This document shows, piece after piece, positions 54,900 to 64,000 of a DNA stretch of 64,000 bases. Within the stretch, counting starts at the first letter, position 1. Each line of letters opens with the position of its first letter. A program made the translations under genes and the position numbers. Under the pieces are notes generated by a model. That model did not search any database. It had not been told where the DNA came from and saw nothing but the letters and a program-made list of their open reading frames with translations. Origin of the DNA: CAZCTC01 sp964501335 (lineage in GTDB: Bacteria > Chloroflexota > Anaerolineae > B4-G1 > SLSP01); the NCBI GenBank assembly GCA_964501335.1, contig CAZCTC010000033.1, positions 14,285 to 78,284 of the forward strand. The letters are read 5' to 3'.

Positions 54900-55712
54900 A
54901 TGCGCCAGTTAAACATTGCTGTGGTTCAGACCCTGCCCTTGCTGGGCAAAATGGAAACCAACGTCGGGAAGATGGCCGAAATGATCACCCGGATTGCTAC
55001 CGAGCAGCCGGTCGACATGATTGTCTTCCCGGAGCTGGCCGCGACCGGATATGAAGGGGGCCAGCGCTTTGCGCAGATGGCGCAGCGGGTTCCCGGGGCT
55101 TTGGTGAACATTCTGGGACAACATGCCAACGAGTTCGGTGTCTATGTGTTGGTGGGCATGGCCGAAAAGGAAAAGGTCGAGACGGTGCTCTACAACAGCG
55201 CCATCTTGATCGGGCCCGACGGCAACGTGGCCGGCGATTATCGCAAGGTCCATCTCAAGGCGGAGGAACGGCTGGTTTTCCGGCCCGGCTACAAAATCTC
55301 GCCGATCGAGACCGAAGTCGGGGTGATCGGGGTGATGACGGGGTGGGATCTGGCCTTCCCGGAAGCGGCGCGGAATCTGGTGCTGGACGGCGCTGAAGTG
55401 TTGCTCGTGCCGGCAGCCTGGGAATTGAAGGATGCCGATATGTGGCGTACGCTGCTGGTTTCGCGCGCTTATGAGAATGGGGTTTTTGTGGCGGCGGCCA
55501 ATCGGATTGGGGAAGAGCCTTCGTATACCTTTGCCGGGCAAAGTGCGGTTTTGGGGCCCCGGGGCGAGGTGATGGCGGCGTTGGAGCAGCCGGAAGAGGG
55601 CTATGTGGTGGTGAAACTGGATCTGGATGAAGTGCGGAAGGTGCGGGAAGAGAGCCAGATCATTCTGGCGCGGCAGCCCGTCGCTTATCGTTCGATCGTG
55701 AGAAAATATTGA
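54900..55712 (+). CDS. Carbon-nitrogen hydrolase (nitrilase superfamily) lacking catalytic Cys
   Basis: A 270-residue nitrilase-fold protein. Glu 45 (VFPELAATGY) and Lys 116 (DYRKVHL) of the Glu-Lys-Cys triad are present, but the cysteine position is Gly 148 in GVMTGWDLAFPEAAR, where active enzymes have Cys-x-Asp. The codon is GGG, two changes from a Cys codon. The rest of the fold is well conserved (ENGVFVAAANRIGEE, GQSAVLGPRGEV). It is probably a pseudoenzyme or has a different activity. Last gene of the dksA-like/lspA operon; terminator follows. Confidence 0.9.
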   Translation: MRQLNIAVVQTLPLLGKMETNVGKMAEMITRIATEQPVDMIVFPELAATGYEGGQRFAQMAQRVPGALVNILGQHANEFGVYVLVGMAEKEKVETVLYNSAILIGPDGNVAGDYRKVHLKAEERLVFRPGYKISPIETEVGVIGVMTGWDLAFPEAARNLVLDGAEVLLVPAAWELKDADMWRTLLVSRAYENGVFVAAANRIGEEPSYTFAGQSAVLGPRGEVMAALEQPEEGYVVVKLDLDEVRKVREESQIILARQPVAYRSIVRKY

Positions 55713-55728
55713 TCCGTTGCTTTATTTG

Positions 55729-55758
55729 AAATGCGCGCCCCTTTTGGGGCGCGCATTT
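55729..55758 (+). terminator. Terminator after the nitrilase-like gene
   Basis: AAATGCGCGCCCC (55729-55741) pairs with GGGGCGCGCATTT (55746-55758), loop TTTT. Confidence 0.75.
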
Positions 55759-55814
55759 TGAAGTTAAAAACTACGGCCGGTGCGGTCAGCCCCGAAAAGC
55801 GAGAGAAAAAGCCT

Positions 55815-55920
55815 GTGTTTTTGCGCGCATTCTTATGCGCGCAAAAACACTAAAAGAAAACTCTCTCTGTCCATCCAGCGCGTCGTTTTTTATTGGGAAA
55901 GTGCCTGTTGCGGGATGCTA
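55815..55920 (+). repeat. HPR hairpin repeat, copy 18
   Basis: Stem GTGTTTTTGCGCGCAT 55815-55830 with 55835-55850, loop TCTT; the stem is identical to copy 5. Tail CTCTCTCTGTCCATCC, AGCGCGTCG, TTGCGGGATGCTA. Confidence 0.85.
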
Positions 55921-55945
55921 AGGATAGGCTATACAGGTTGAAATA

Positions 55946-57103
55946 TTAAAGGCCTTTTTGATAAATGCGGTAGGTGCGGTAGACTTCGCCGTAGAAATTT
56001 TCTGCCATCTGGCGCATAGGGTCATTGATCTCCAGAACCCAGGACGTTTCCATTGTATGGTATCCCTGATTCACCATGGCCCGGATCGTCTCCAGTGAAA
56101 GCAGTGCATCGACCCCGCGCCCTCGATATTCTTCAATGACGCCGCCCACGGCGGCCCGGATGCAGGTGACGCTTTTGCGGATTTTCCACCAGTAGAAGAG
56201 TCTGGCCAATGTGATCCATTCCGGCGTGCCGGGGCGGGGATATGCACGAAAGAGCGCCTGATTGATATCGGGGAAGGGCAACATAAAGGCGATGGGGCGA
56301 TCTTCCACTTCGGCAAAGAAGATCACTTTGGGGTCCAGGAAGGGTTTGAGGTTGTGTCCCAGATATTCCATCTCCTCTTCGGTCAGGGGGACAAAGCCCC
56401 AATTTTTGGACCAGGCGGCATTGTAGACCTGCTTGATGCGGCGCATTTCGTCCGGAAATTTGCTCCAATCGGCCGGGCGGACGTTGATTTTCAGGCGGTC
56501 GCGTATATGTTCCGCCACGCGCAATACCTTGGGGTTCAACCCGGAGCCGTTGGCCTTGAAGCGGCTCAGGTCGGTCATATAGGCTACCAGATCCATCGCT
56601 TTGGTGTAGCCGGCCTTTTCGATTAATTCCTGATAGTAGGGCGGGTTGTAGGTCATCATGATGACCGGGGTGCCGTTCCAGCCATCGATCAGCAGGCCAC
56701 ATTCTTCATTCGTAGAGAAATTGGAAGGCCCCCGGATTTCGGTCATGCCTTCAGCGCGGGCGAAATCTTCAGCGGTTTTGAGCAGAGCAGCCGCGGCTTC
56801 CGGATCATGATGGCATTCGAAGAGTCCGAAAAAGCCGACCTTTTCTTTCCAGTATTCGTTGTGGTTGTGGTTAATGATGGCGGCGATGGTGCCGACGATT
56901 TTTCCATCGCGCCGGGCGCAGAAATAGTGAACTTTAGAATGTTTGTGGAAGGGGTGTCTCTGGGGATCCAGAAAGGCTTCTCGTTCTGAGATCATGGGGG
57001 GAACCCAGGCGGCATCCCCACGATAGATCTCCCACTGAAATTCGATGAACTTGCGACGTTCCGCCGCGGTTTCTGCCGGGGTGATGGTCAATGTCCCGGG
57101 CAT
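55946..57103 (-). CDS. GNAT-like acyltransferase family protein
   Basis: A 385-residue protein. The N-terminal part has acetyltransferase character (FIEFQWEIYRGDAAWVPPMI, then GKIVGTIAAIINHNHNEYW, GFFGLFECHHDPEAAAALL). RGPSNFSTNEECGLLIDGW and a C-terminal second GNAT-like half (RPIAFMLPFPDINQAL, GGVIEEYRGRGVDALLSLET) follow. The RGRGVD turn resembles the acyl-CoA pyrophosphate loop. Homologues are widespread but uncharacterised. Start ATG 57103 follows TAGGAGGTAACTT. Monocistronic by position. Confidence 0.75.
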   Translation of the reverse strand: MPGTLTITPAETAAERRKFIEFQWEIYRGDAAWVPPMISEREAFLDPQRHPFHKHSKVHYFCARRDGKIVGTIAAIINHNHNEYWKEKVGFFGLFECHHDPEAAAALLKTAEDFARAEGMTEIRGPSNFSTNEECGLLIDGWNGTPVIMMTYNPPYYQELIEKAGYTKAMDLVAYMTDLSRFKANGSGLNPKVLRVAEHIRDRLKINVRPADWSKFPDEMRRIKQVYNAAWSKNWGFVPLTEEEMEYLGHNLKPFLDPKVIFFAEVEDRPIAFMLPFPDINQALFRAYPRPGTPEWITLARLFYWWKIRKSVTCIRAAVGGVIEEYRGRGVDALLSLETIRAMVNQGYHTMETSWVLEINDPMRQMAENFYGEVYRTYRIYQKGL

Positions 57104-57145
57104 AAGTTACCTCCTAACTATTTCAGGATGGTGATGGCCAGCGGT

Positions 57146-57694
57146 TCAGGCGTTGGCTTTCAGCTCGGCGTAACGGTTTTGTGCAGCAGCAGCCTGATCT
57201 GGCGATCCCAACCGGGCATAGGCTTTGGAAAGCCCCCGATAAAATTCAGGTTCCCGGGGATGCCATTTGAGGGCTTCCTGGATGTGGCTGAGGCCTTCAT
57301 CCGGGTTTTGTTGAACTAACAGCACCATGCCCAGGTGATAGTGGGCCCATCCGAAGGCCGGTTCTCCTTCTTTTTGGTCGACGACGCGGCGTAACTCGGT
57401 TTCGGCATCGTCCCAGCGGCGTTCGTGGATGGCGGTGATGGCTTCTCGGAAGTGCGCTTCGGTCGCTTCGAAGTGGTTGTATTCTTCACTCTGGCCGAAG
57501 AATGAATGGACATCGAAATAGAAATCCTGGGTCTGCCCACACCGTTCACAGGCGGCCTTGATGCGATCGATGGGAAGATCGTTGGCTTCCAACAATTGTT
57601 GAGTGCGGATTTCCAGTATGCCGCCGCATTCGCAGCGCTGTGCAGCGATGTAGACGAGTTCAAAGGTTAAGCTATTGGCGGGAATCAGTTCCAT
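57146..57694 (-). CDS. Zinc-ribbon and TPR protein
   Basis: A 182-residue soluble protein. Four cysteines at the N-terminus in two pairs (CECGG about 21-25, CERCGQ about 49-54) form a probable zinc ribbon. Residues 80-180 form two to three TPR repeats (AITAIHERRWDDAETELRRV, GWAHYHLGMVLLVQQNPDEG, FYRGLSKAYARLGSPDQAAA). A scaffold or chaperone-related role is possible given the divergent clpB gene. ATG 57694 is preceded by CTGGAGAG and a strong promoter. Confidence 0.75.
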   Translation of the reverse strand: MELIPANSLTFELVYIAAQRCECGGILEIRTQQLLEANDLPIDRIKAACERCGQTQDFYFDVHSFFGQSEEYNHFEATEAHFREAITAIHERRWDDAETELRRVVDQKEGEPAFGWAHYHLGMVLLVQQNPDEGLSHIQEALKWHPREPEFYRGLSKAYARLGSPDQAAAAQNRYAELKANA

Positions 57695-57719
57695 GGTATA
57701 TACTCTCCAGTAGAAATTG

Positions 57720-57747
57720 ATTATAACCGGTTCAGAAGTTTGGTCAA
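57720..57747 (-). promoter_or_regulatory. Promoter of the zinc-ribbon TPR gene
   Basis: Minus strand TTGACC (57747-57742), 16-base spacer, TATAAT (57725-57720), 25 bases before ATG 57694. Confidence 0.7.
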
Positions 57748-57800
57748 TGGGTGGTGGCTTTGGGTGGTAGCGGTTGGAAAGTGCATGGAAAACGAATCCC

Positions 57801-57829
57801 TTGTTTGACTCTGATTTATTTCTTATGAT
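57801..57829 (+). promoter_or_regulatory. Promoter candidate of clpB
   Basis: TTGTTT (57801-57806), 17-base spacer, TATGAT (57824-57829). The leader is about 70 bases. I see no CIRCE inverted repeat or other known heat-shock operator. Confidence 0.45.
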
Positions 57830-57906
57830 GCGCTAATCTTATTCTAACGAAATCGGGATATGATCATTAAAACCCCGTTTCCACTTTTCAAGGAGGAACT
57901 CTGACG

Positions 57907-60510
<2,604 letters not shown>

Positions 60511-60528
60511 GAATAGAGAGATACTCAA

Positions 60529-60571
60529 ACATTGGGGGCGCGCCCTGTCAGGGCGCGCCCCCAATGTTTTT
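60529..60571 (+). terminator. Terminator of clpB
   Basis: An 18-bp perfect stem, 60529-60546 with 60550-60567 (core GGGGGCGCGCCCT), loop GTC, followed by a T run. Confidence 0.9.
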
Positions 60572-60586
60572 TAGGACTTTTTCTTT

Positions 60587-60859
60587 TTAGAATATCGCCC
60601 GCATCATCAGCGAGAAGCCGAGGATGGCCAGCGGGATACCTACGATAGCCCCCACGATAGTGACGGTGAGTACGAGTCCCACGATCATGAGGACGAGCCC
60701 GAGAACCCCAGCGATCAAGCGGCCGGTCAGGCCCAGAATGAAGGTGACCAGTTCCCAGACTGCCCAGAAGGGGAAGAGCAAAATCCGGATCAACAAACGG
60801 CCGCCGTGATGAGGGCCGTGGTGACCGTGATGATGGTGGTGGTGATGTCCATGAGACAT
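60587..60859 (-). CDS. Small membrane protein with natural His-rich N-terminus
   Basis: A 90-residue protein. Residues 1-20 contain a run of seven His (residues 5-11) and several more His/Gly. The rest is hydrophobic with two to three helices (ILLFPFWAVWELVTFILGLT, LIAGVLGLVLMIVGLVLTVT, IVGAIVGIPLAILGFSLMM) and Gly-rich turns. The cytoplasmic His cluster could bind Ni, Zn, Cu or Co. No family assigned. AGAGGAGAGAAAAA precedes ATG 60859. Confidence 0.75.
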   Translation of the reverse strand: MSHGHHHHHHHGHHGPHHGGRLLIRILLFPFWAVWELVTFILGLTGRLIAGVLGLVLMIVGLVLTVTIVGAIVGIPLAILGFSLMMRAIF

Positions 60860-61093
60860 TTTTTCTCTCCTCTTTTCTTGATATGTAACGTAAGCCGGAT
60901 ATTCAGGTAATCTCTAAGCGCTGCTTGCGTTATGTAATTATCTTACGCGAAATTCAGAGGAAAGTTGCAGCAATTTTCGAGGATTTTTCAATCTGTGGGG
61001 GGAGCCCGGAAAACAACGGAAAGAAAAACCGCAGTATCGCATAATTCATTCAGATTTCACCGCAAAGGCGCCGAGGGCGCAGAGAAAAAACGC
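60860..61093. repeat. Intergenic region with CGCAAAG-type repeat
   Basis: Ends with CACCGCAAAGGCGCCGAGGGCGCAGAGAAAAAA, related to 6418-6476 and 13381-13500. No gene. Confidence 0.45.
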
Positions 61094-61140
61094 GTTTGCG
61101 CGCGCATTCTTGTGCGCGCGCAAACATAAACAAAAAAATT
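61094..61140 (+). repeat. HPR hairpin repeat, copy 19, truncated
   Basis: Stem GTTTGCGCGCGCA 61094-61106 with 61113-61125, loop TTCTTG. Only the AAACAAAAAAATTC part of the tail remains. Confidence 0.7.
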
Positions 61141-61190
61141 CCGCCCTGTAGTTGTTCGTGAGCCTGGGCAATGGCTTTTTTTGCGTCCCG

Positions 61191-61289
61191 CACCGGGCTC
61201 TTGTTGGGTTCGAAGCGCCGCGCAGGATGGGGGAGAGAGGTTATTTTTATTCATATTTTCGGCGGCTTTCTGAAGCCGCCGAAAATATG
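61191..61289 (-). repeat. HPR hairpin repeat, copy 20
   Basis: Tail TTGCGTCCCGCACCGGGC, GCCGCGCAGGATGG, GAGAGAGGTTATTTTTATT. Stem CATATTTTCGGCGGCTT 61252-61268 with 61273-61289, loop TCTG. Extended flank CCAGACTAACCGCACAGGTCG. Confidence 0.85.
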
Positions 61290-61343
61290 AGCTTTTTTCC
61301 AGACTAACCGCACAGGTCGTTTTTTTTGCCAGGCTAATTTAAG

Positions 61344-62288
61344 TCAGGATTGATCAAAGAGGCCGGTGCTGAGGTAGCGTTCGCCGGTGTCGGGCAGGAC
61401 CACCACGACGTTTTTGCCGGGACCGAGGCGGGCCGCGATTTGCAGGGCGGCAAAGGCGGCCGCTCCGGAAGAGATCCCGACGAGCAATCCCTCCCGCCGG
61501 GCCAGTTGGCGGGCGAGGTCGGCGGCTTCTTCGTTGGTGACCTGGATGATTTCATCGATGACGGTGCGGTCCAGGATGGCAGGGACGAAGCCGGCGCCGA
61601 TGCCCTGGATTTTGTGGGGGCCTTTGGGTTTGCCGGAGAGGACGGCGGAGGCGGCCGGTTCGACCGCGACGACCAGAGTATGGGGATCGCTTTCTTTGAG
61701 CACCTGTCCCACGCCGGTGATCGTCCCGCCGGTGCCCACGCCGCTCACGAAGGCATCGATGGTGCCGGGGACCTGGGCCAGCAGTTCGAGGGCGGTGGTG
61801 CGGCGATGGATTTCCACGTTGGCGGGATTTTTGAATTGTTGGGGCATGAAGGCATTTTGCTCCTGGACGATCGTTTCGGCGCGGGCGATGGCGCCGGCCA
61901 TGCCGTCCGGGCCGGGGGTGAGGATGATTTCGGCGCCGTAGGCGGCCAGCAGAGAGCGGCGTTCGACACTCATGGTGTCGGGCATGGTCAGGATCAGCCG
62001 GTAGCCTTTCACGGCGGCGACCATGGCGAGACCGATACCGGTGTTCCCACTGGTCGGTTCGACGATCAGTCCGCCGGGTTTGAGGGTGCCGGCCTGTTCT
62101 GCTGCTTCGATCATGGCCAGGCCGATTCGTTCTTTGACGCAGCCCCCGGGATTCTGGCGTTCCAGTTTGGCCCAGAGGGTGGCCAGTTCAGGGCTGCCCA
62201 GTCGTTGCAGGCGTACGATGGGGGTGCGGCCGATCAGCTCCAGGACGGAATCGGCCCGCAGGCCCATAAAGTTTTCGTCGTTTAACAT
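61344..62288 (-). CDS. cysK: Cysteine synthase (O-acetylserine sulfhydrylase)
   Basis: A 314-residue PLP enzyme with IGRTPIVRLQRL, the PLP lysine in NPGGCVKERIGLAMI (Lys 52), PTSGNTGIGLA substrate loop and SGVGTGGTITGVGQVLK phosphate-binding loop. The usual NPGGSVKDR reads NPGGCVKER; both are tolerated changes. It converts O-acetylserine and sulfide to cysteine. It follows cysE in the same direction, 85 bases apart, with a hairpin in the gap. ATG 62288 follows AAGGAGACCGCC. Confidence 0.94.
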   Translation of the reverse strand: MLNDENFMGLRADSVLELIGRTPIVRLQRLGSPELATLWAKLERQNPGGCVKERIGLAMIEAAEQAGTLKPGGLIVEPTSGNTGIGLAMVAAVKGYRLILTMPDTMSVERRSLLAAYGAEIILTPGPDGMAGAIARAETIVQEQNAFMPQQFKNPANVEIHRRTTALELLAQVPGTIDAFVSGVGTGGTITGVGQVLKESDPHTLVVAVEPAASAVLSGKPKGPHKIQGIGAGFVPAILDRTVIDEIIQVTNEEAADLARQLARREGLLVGISSGAAAFAALQIAARLGPGKNVVVVLPDTGERYLSTGLFDQS

Positions 62289-62314
62289 GGCGGTCTCCTT
62301 GATGTGAATTTAAG

Positions 62315-62350
62315 TTGCGCGCCGTTTCCCTGGGGGGAAGCGGCGCGCAA
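62315..62350. terminator. Hairpin between cysE and cysK
   Basis: TTGCGCGCCGTTTCCC (62315-62330) pairs with 62335-62350 with one wobble, loop TGGG. It could lower cysK readthrough or mark the end of the cysE message. Confidence 0.6.
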
Positions 62351-62373
62351 GGTAAGGTCAATTTTGAAGTTTT

Positions 62374-63171
62374 CTAGTGTGGGGGGAGAGAAATCTCCGG
62401 AATTATGGAAGGCTCACCTTCTTTCTCCAGTTGTTGGAGTCGGGCTTCGAGCGCTTCCAACCGGGCAGTGAGCCGTTGCAGGGTGTCGGTGGTCACATCG
62501 GGCAGTTGTTCGTGGTGTAGATCGGGTTTGCGGTAGCATTCATCCCCGTTGATTTTGACGACTTTGCCGGGGATGCCGACGATCGTCGAGCAGGGAGGAG
62601 CCGATTTGGTGACCACGGAGCCTGCGCCGATTTTGGACCCGGCGCCGATTTCGATGGGGCCGAGGATTACCGCATTGCTGCCGATGACTACCCCGTGTCC
62701 GATGGTGGGATGGCGTTTGGTTTTGGCCAGGGAGACGCCCCCCAACACCACACCTTTATAGATCAAGACATCGTCACCGATTTCAGCCGTCTCTCCGATG
62801 ACGACGCCCATGCCATGATCGATGAAGAAACGCCGGCCGATGGTCGCGCCGGGATGAATTTCGATGCCGGTCAACCAGCGGTTGAAGTGAGAGATCATGC
62901 GGGCGAGCAGCCGCCATTGGCGATTCCACAGAGCATAGGCCAGACGATGCAGCCAGATGGCCTGGAGGCCCGGATAACAGGTCAGGATTTCGAGGACGCT
63001 GCGGGCGGCGGGATCCTTTTCGAAGACTGTTGCGATGTCTTCGCGAATGCGTTCTCTCAATCCAACGCGGATTTTGAGACGAGCGTGCCATTCGCAGAGC
63101 GTTTCATCGCAGCAATGTTCACAGGGGAGTGGTGGAGTATCAGATGAATTTTTTTTCCATGGCAGGTCCAT
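62374..63171 (-). CDS. cysE: Serine O-acetyltransferase
   Basis: A 265-residue left-handed beta-helix acetyltransferase. The N-terminal domain carries DPAARSVLEILTCYPGLQAI; the hexapeptide region has GIEIHPGATIGRRFFIDHGMGVVIGETAEIGD and RHPTIGHGVVIGSNAVILGP. The C-terminal 35 residues form a coiled coil (LQRLTARLEALEARLQQLEK). The N-terminal CEHCCDETLC is unusual and may be a metal or redox site. It makes O-acetylserine for CysK, encoded next. AAGGAGGGATAT precedes ATG 63171. Confidence 0.93.
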   Translation of the reverse strand: MDLPWKKNSSDTPPLPCEHCCDETLCEWHARLKIRVGLRERIREDIATVFEKDPAARSVLEILTCYPGLQAIWLHRLAYALWNRQWRLLARMISHFNRWLTGIEIHPGATIGRRFFIDHGMGVVIGETAEIGDDVLIYKGVVLGGVSLAKTKRHPTIGHGVVIGSNAVILGPIEIGAGSKIGAGSVVTKSAPPCSTIVGIPGKVVKINGDECYRKPDLHHEQLPDVTTDTLQRLTARLEALEARLQQLEKEGEPSIIPEISLPPH

Positions 63172-63428
63172 ATATCCCTCCTTGGGCGGAAATATCTCCT
63201 GTTGTTTTTTTGAGCGTTGGGCGGGCGAGGCGAACTACGAGGATTTTGCTCTGCTCCAACTGCAAAATCAAGAGGAGAAACCGCATCCGAAAGCCATTGT
63301 ATCAAAAAAGTAGATCGAAGTCAATTAAATGGGAGCGGTATTGCCTGATCTAAACCGTAAAACGTGAGATCTCTCCCCAGGCGGGGCGGCTTTGGGAAAG
63401 GTCTGTGTTTTCTCGCGCTGGCTCCCTT
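63172..63428. other. Intergenic region upstream of cysE
   Basis: AT/GC mixed, no repeat of the HPR family until 63441. The minus strand has several A/T-rich hexamers but no clear promoter pair. No gene. Confidence 0.35.
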
Positions 63429-63440
63429 CCAACCTTCCCC

Positions 63441-63653
63441 TATGAGGCAACTTAAGGCGATGCGTTGGTAGACCAGAGCTTTGTAGCGTCCCGCAAATGG
63501 CACTTTTTTCCGTAACATGCGACGCGCGGTGCGAAGCAGGGAGAGAGTTTTTATTCATTTTTTCGCGCACCGTCTGCGGTGCGCGAAAAAATGGGCCTTT
63601 TCTTCCCCTCTTTTCCGGGCGATTGCTGTTGCAAATGGCTTAAGTTATCTGAT
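63441..63653 (-). mobile_element. MITE-like element, second copy, with HPR core (copy 21)
   Basis: Ends ATGAGGCAACTTAAG (left) and CTTAAGTTATCTGAT (right), imperfectly inverted. Inside: HPR tail TAGCGTCCCGCAAATGGC at 63484 and stem CATTTTTTCGCGCACCG 63556-63572 with 63577-63593, loop TCTG. Outside: the 12-bp direct repeat CCAACCTTCCCC at 63429-63440 and 63662-63673. Same overall plan as 11636-11844 with a different flank. Confidence 0.65.
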
Positions 63654-63736
63654 ATGCCCTCCCAACCTTCCCCCATGCAGTTGTGCCTGTGCAGCGCGCT
63701 TTCAGGGGATGCTTGTGAAGGTGCGCCGCCCGCATG

Positions 63737-64000
63737 GAGGTGAGGGGGAGGGGCGCAGAGTGCGTCGCCGGGACGGTTTTGGAAAAGAGCCTGTTTTCGT
63801 GCGGCCCTCACCCCAACCCCTCCCCCTTGTTCTGTTGTAAAGTTGCGACGCGATTTGAGAAAAAGCGTTGCCGGGTATCGCCGCGAGCGATGCGGGAGGG
63901 GGAGGGGCGCAGAGTGCGTCGCCGGGATGGTTCCGGAAAAGCCCATGTTTTCGTGCGGCCCTCACCCCAACCCCTCCCCCTTGTTCTGTTGTAAAGTTGC
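63737..64000. repeat. About 154-bp tandem repeat, running off the window
   Basis: GAGGGGGAGGGGCGCAGAGT starts at about 63742 and again near 63895. Each unit holds a TTTTCGTGCGGCCCTCACCCC junction and ends TTCTGTTGTAAAGTTGC (63830 and 63984). The part GGAAAAGAGCCTGTTTTCGTGCG equals the left arm of HPR copy 14. No coding frame supported. Confidence 0.8.

Noticed and set aside
57695..57906. CIRCE operator before clpB
   Set aside because: No TTAGCACTC-type inverted repeat is present.

Overview
The window reads as a chromosomal segment of a GC-rich bacterium, most probably a member of the Chloroflexota (Anaerolineae-like). This is an inference. It rests on the gene mix: two-gene glycine dehydrogenase, membrane-anchored spermidine synthase with SpeD, DUF2723 and GT39-type membrane glycosyltransferases, SIMPL lipoprotein, DHH-CBS-CCA fusion. 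It also rests on the many palindromic intergenic repeats. There is no rRNA, tRNA, phage, CRISPR array or transposase gene that I can support.

Layout. 0-5 kb: the 3' part of recJ, a CoA-binding protein, and an ABC-2 exporter operon (ATPase, permease, membrane-anchored zinc-ribbon protein). 5-5.6 kb: a 161-bp tandem array. 5.7-6.4 kb: a histidine phosphatase. 6.6-11.5 kb: a six-gene minus-strand operon coding for two DUF4178-type zinc-ribbon proteins, an unlisted 57-aa membrane peptide, a DUF350 membrane protein, a membrane spermidine synthase and SpeD. This is the best candidate in the window for a coherent, poorly characterised system (polyamine plus membrane). 12.3-13.4 kb: a small membrane-anchored protein and a phosphoesterase. 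14.5-17.9 kb: glycine cleavage gcvH-gcvPA-gcvPB. 18.2-21.7 kb: a triple-GAF histidine kinase and a receiver-ParA-like protein. 22.1-30.4 kb: DUF2723 protein, transketolase, a hypothetical protein and a DHH-CBS-CCA fusion.

From about 34 to 41.7 kb base composition shifts toward A/T. This part holds an FMN-binding protein, an encapsulated-ferritin-like protein, a LuxR-type regulator with a degenerate receiver, a split transketolase, a SIMPL lipoprotein, a DMT transporter and two FHA proteins. 41.8-51.7 kb is an envelope and glycan block: a degenerate glycosidase fused to an O-antigen-ligase-like domain, DUF4230, TruD, an MBL hydrolase, MurJ and a GT39 enzyme. 52-55.7 kb: a cohesin-LysM secreted protein, then an operon DksA-like/lspA/RluA-like/nitrilase-like in which the last two proteins lack the canonical catalytic residue. 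56-63.2 kb: GNAT-like, TPR, clpB, a His-rich membrane protein, and cysE-cysK.

The most striking non-coding signal is a dispersed family of about 21 hairpin repeats (called HPR here). Each copy has a 13-22 bp stem that differs in sequence from copy to copy yet stays fully paired, usually a TCTG tetraloop, and a conserved tail of about 70 nt ending in GCGGGACGCTA. Two copies sit inside larger elements with 15-16 bp terminal inverted repeats flanked by different 11-12 bp direct repeats, which points to a MITE-like mobile origin. HPR copies occur at 1-27 kb and 51.8-64 kb and are absent from 27.1-51.8 kb. Promoters that I can read mostly have a 16-nt spacer, and several start codons lie 7-10 nt after TATAAT, suggesting leaderless mRNAs. 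Two further intergenic stretches (34.15-34.26 kb and 35.65-35.79 kb) look like independent small or structured RNAs.
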